Positions 61,486 through 64,000 of a stretch of DNA of 64,000 nt are shown piece by piece (position 1 is the stretch's first letter; every line of letters starts with the position of its first letter). Below the pieces are notes generated by a model that worked only from the letters and a program-made list of their open reading frames with translations, made no database searches and had not been told where the DNA came from. Made by a program: the position numbers and the translations under genes. Source of the DNA: Ferruginibacter sp. HRS2-29 (GTDB lineage: Bacteria > Bacteroidota > Bacteroidia > Chitinophagales > Chitinophagaceae); the NCBI RefSeq assembly GCF_024343615.1, contig NZ_RJUB01000016.1:1-64000 (forward strand). The letters are read 5' to 3'.

Positions 61486-62131
61486 ATGCTCAATTTTATC
61501 CGCTTTCTAAAAGAAAATCTCTGTTTTTCAAAAATAACATATTCACTCTCAACTTAATCATCAAGAACAAATAATGAACCACCTGCCAATAAAAGCAGTG
61601 CCTGGTTCCAGAGATTTTTATCCATCGCTGGCAACTCCTCATTATCTTATACGCAAAGGGATCTTCAAGGCCATGACCAGATACGGCGGCCGGTTGAGCG
61701 GAAAAATGATGGATTTTGGTGATGGTTCAAAACCCTATGGGGATATGTTTACCTACACTGAATACATTGGCGTTGATCATATGAATGAAGGGCATTCGCA
61801 CGAACTGATTCATGTTTATTGTGATGAAAGCCGCCCCCCTCGCGTGTCAACAGTTTTAATTGCGTGCTTTCGAGGAAGATTTTCTATCGAAAAAGCTGCT
61901 GAAAAAATGATTGAAATTTCGCGGCAGCGGGAAATGATTGCGCTGAAAGGCCGGCAAGCCAGTCAAAGTGTTCCGGAAAGGCACATGAATAAATCGTTCA
62001 TCCTGCATCAATTTTATGCGGCGATCTATAACATCCCCCCTCAAATGACCATTATTAACCGAATATCAATATTTTTATACCTGTTTTGGAAATCAACTAT
62101 TGAACTCATTTATCATTCATGTCACAAATAA
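61486..62131 (+). pseudogene. Decayed SAM-dependent methyltransferase
   Basis: The longest open part (61574-62131, 185 residues) contains 'ATPHYLIRKGIFKAMTRYGG' and 'KMMDFGDGSKPYGDMFTYTE' followed by YIGVD, the N-terminal part of a cluster-type methyltransferase whose motif I should read DFGCGSKPY. The usual SxxxxEHxxN and ExxRVLKPGG blocks are missing and replaced by unrelated-looking sequence, while a C-terminal 'FYAAIYNIPPQMTIINRISI' remains. Upstream, MLNFIRFLKENL (from 61486) and NIFTLNLIIKNK in another frame look like the lost N-terminus. Several frameshifts and a deletion are the simplest reading. It overlaps the flippase by 13 bp. Confidence 0.6.
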
Positions 62132-63609
62132 GGAAAAGAAGTCTCAAGGCTGCAACGTGGATATACCTGGGTTTTTTCATAGGCGCTGTCAATACTTACC
62201 TGTTTACACATAAGGACTGGTTCTCCCCCACGCAATACGGGCTTACCCGTTCCATGCTGGAGATCAGCCTGCTGGTATGTGCTTTTTCCACGCTGGGCGT
62301 AACGAATTTCCTGGTGAAATTTTTTCCCTATTATTCCGACAATCTTGATAAAAAACGAAATGACATCCTGGCGCTGGCGCTTTATGTGGCGCTGGGAGGT
62401 TTTTTGGTTACTGCTACAGGATTGTATTTCCTGCGGCCGTTGATCGTACAGAAACTGGGTACGAATTCTCCATTGCTGGTAGAATATTTTTATTATATCA
62501 TACCACTGGCATTTTTTGTATTGCTATATAATATCCTCGAAGCGTATGCCTACGGTTTCAATAAAGGCGTACTCACCAGCCTGCTGAAAGAAACCGTCCT
62601 ACGTTTCTATACCTCCATCATCATTGTGCTCAAGATATTCAATATCATAGATTTTTATCAGTTCCTTGTGCTGTTTACTTTACAATACGCGGTGATCGTG
62701 CTCATTCTTTTTTTCCATTTGAAAAGTGAGAACAAGTTTTGGTTCAGTTTTAAAATAAGCAGGGTATCAAAAAAATTCAGTAAAAAAATAATCACGTTAC
62801 TGGCGTTCACTTTCCTGGTGATCATTGTAAATGTGCTTCGCCAAAGTATAGATACGCTCGTACTCGCCGCCCGCCTGGATCTTGCCAAAGTAGGCATTTT
62901 CGGCATATCCTCTTACCTGGTTTCCATCATGCAGGCACCTTTCAGGAGCTTGATGGCGATAACGATCCCGATATTGGCCCGGGCATGGAAAGACAAAAAT
63001 CGCCAGGAGATCAACCGGATCTACCATCGTTCTTCCATCAACCTGCTCACATTTTCCCTCTTCGTCTTTTTTTGTGTCTGGCTCAATTTTAACAACGCTG
63101 TGCTAACGTTGGGCATGAACCCGGATTACCTGTTGGGCCGCTGGGTATTTTTCATTCTTGGTATTGTTACTATCATCGAAATGGGCACCGGTATGAACGG
63201 ACAGATCATCGGCACATCAGTGTATTGGAGATTTGAGTTGTGGACGAGCCTCCTGCTCACCATTATGATCGTGCCACTCAGCTATTTTTTAACGGTAAAA
63301 TATGGCATCTACGGCCCGGCACTGGCCAACCTGCTCTCTTTTTCCATTTATAATTTCTTACGTTTCTGGTTCCTGTGGCGCAAATTTCATATGCAACCAT
63401 TTAATAAAAAAACGGTGGAAATACTCATCATCGCCGCCATCGCTTACACCGTTTCTTATTTCATATTCCTGCATCAAACCGGCTGGGCTGCACTGATAGG
63501 CTCTTCTGCTGTTTTTGCCGCCATTTACCTGCCATTGGTTTATCTGCGTAATATTTCACCGGATGTGAAACCGATCGTAAATAGTGTGCTTAAGAAGTTC
63601 AAAGGTTGA
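62119..63609 (+). CDS. Wzx-like oligosaccharide flippase (polysaccharide biosynthesis protein)
   Basis: 496 residues with about 12-14 transmembrane helices, normal for the MOP/Wzx type. 'IYLGFFIGAVNTYLFTHKDW' starts it; 'GLTRSMLEISLLVCAFSTLG' followed by VTNFLVKFFPYY and 'DTLVLAARLDLAKVGIFGIS' are characteristic. It exports lipid-linked glycan repeats across the inner membrane. The start ATG lies within the end of the decayed methyltransferase. It is the last intact gene in the window. Confidence 0.9.
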   Translation: MSQIRKRSLKAATWIYLGFFIGAVNTYLFTHKDWFSPTQYGLTRSMLEISLLVCAFSTLGVTNFLVKFFPYYSDNLDKKRNDILALALYVALGGFLVTATGLYFLRPLIVQKLGTNSPLLVEYFYYIIPLAFFVLLYNILEAYAYGFNKGVLTSLLKETVLRFYTSIIIVLKIFNIIDFYQFLVLFTLQYAVIVLILFFHLKSENKFWFSFKISRVSKKFSKKIITLLAFTFLVIIVNVLRQSIDTLVLAARLDLAKVGIFGISSYLVSIMQAPFRSLMAITIPILARAWKDKNRQEINRIYHRSSINLLTFSLFVFFCVWLNFNNAVLTLGMNPDYLLGRWVFFILGIVTIIEMGTGMNGQIIGTSVYWRFELWTSLLLTIMIVPLSYFLTVKYGIYGPALANLLSFSIYNFLRFWFLWRKFHMQPFNKKTVEILIIAAIAYTVSYFIFLHQTGWAALIGSSAVFAAIYLPLVYLRNISPDVKPIVNSVLKKFKG

Positions 63610-64000
63610 ATATCCCCAACATTAACAGCCTGGGGTAACCTTTCAGGGCCTGATGCTCCCGGAAGTAATATAATGTACGCCGTACTTCTACGTTGGCAAC
63701 GATTCATCCGGCTGTGCAGAAGCGAAACGATCGCCATGGTTTTATCTTCGTAAAACTCGGAGTGAACTTCTACAGATAGGAATCCGTTTTCTTTTCCAGA
63801 AAATGATCGCTTTCATCGTCTTAATGATCGGTCACATAAAGTATTGCCGCGGGAGGAAGACAGGAAAGCATGTTGCCGAACGCACTGTCAATATCTGGAT
63901 TGCCGAGGAGCTTCGCAGCTGCGATCTCTTCCCCGCCCTTTTGAAAAATTGATGATATAACTGTGATTATTTTCGGTAACAGAAAATATTCAACTGCACT
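63610..64000. other. ~390 bp without an intact gene; possible degraded remnant
   Basis: No convincing ORF on either strand. Reading the minus strand in one frame from 64000 gives about 60 residues of plausible protein (EYFLLPKIITVISSIF..., GEEIAAAKLLGNPDIDSAFG), then stops, then near 63690-63605 RRTLYYFREHQALKGYPRLL, which vaguely recalls the C-terminus of GT2 transferases. Three in-frame stops interrupt it. This is suggestive of a decayed minus-strand gene, but weakly. Confidence 0.3.

Overview
The window looks like chromosomal DNA of a Bacteroidota bacterium, most likely a member of the Chitinophagaceae or a close relative. The evidence is the gene content: TonB receptors with carboxypeptidase-like N-domains, DUF5686, DUF4270, GSCFA and fasciclin lipoproteins, a stand-alone GT5 domain and the long-type PurC. 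Upstream regions often carry TAnnTTTG boxes, and purine-rich ribosome binding sites are rare. Most of it is ordinary core chromosome of moderate GC with short operons, interrupted by a few visibly AT-rich inserts.

Layout. 1-2.9 kb: the end of a DUF1624 membrane protein, a DUF4197 protein and a saccharopine-dehydrogenase-family enzyme. 3.0-5.0 kb: an AT-rich two-gene ATPase/RloB (TOPRIM) module that resembles an abortive-infection defence system. 5.4-9.5 kb: a TonB receptor with a fasciclin lipoprotein. 9.6-24.8 kb: housekeeping genes (purC, trhO, miaE, HMG-CoA lyase, rlmB), an orphan histidine kinase, a DUF5686 outer-membrane protein, penicillin acylase, GSCFA, and an AT-rich DUF4160/DUF2442 pair. 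24.9-36.8 kb: metK, a DUF4270 lipoprotein, the GT5 domain, panC, a flippase-like membrane protein overlapping rfaE2, ppk1-ppx (polyphosphate synthesis and breakdown) and panB. 37-49 kb: a BtuB-like receptor, DUF1003, a DUF2268-like protease, an ALDH7-type dehydrogenase, an S8 protease, a DinB protein, a C-terminal processing protease and tRNA-His. 49.3-63.6 kb: DUF445, an outer-membrane beta-barrel protein, then a surface-glycan cluster (YfhO, three recognisable glycosyltransferases plus one probable, an SDR, methyltransferases, a Wzx-like flippase). One methyltransferase there is decayed, and possible remnants follow the flippase.

The most striking structure is between the genes. About nineteen spacers hold tandem repeats with an exact or near-exact 7-bp period. 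Each spacer has its own word (AATTACG, GTATGAT, CCATTAT, GTCAATA, CACCATT and so on). Often there is an array on the left and a reverse-complement array on the right, framing a 20-145 bp core. The arrays run up to and into gene ends: in at least six genes the stop codon lies inside a heptad, and panC has gained a repeat-encoded tail. This recalls the STRR heptanucleotide repeats of cyanobacteria. Other repeat families are a 23-copy array of a near-palindromic 17-mer, a 14-bp array, a pair of ~210-bp nested palindromes in opposite orientation, CTGCACAA hairpins, and REP-like hairpins.

All family assignments rest on reading the protein sequences and on memory of the families; no database search was run.
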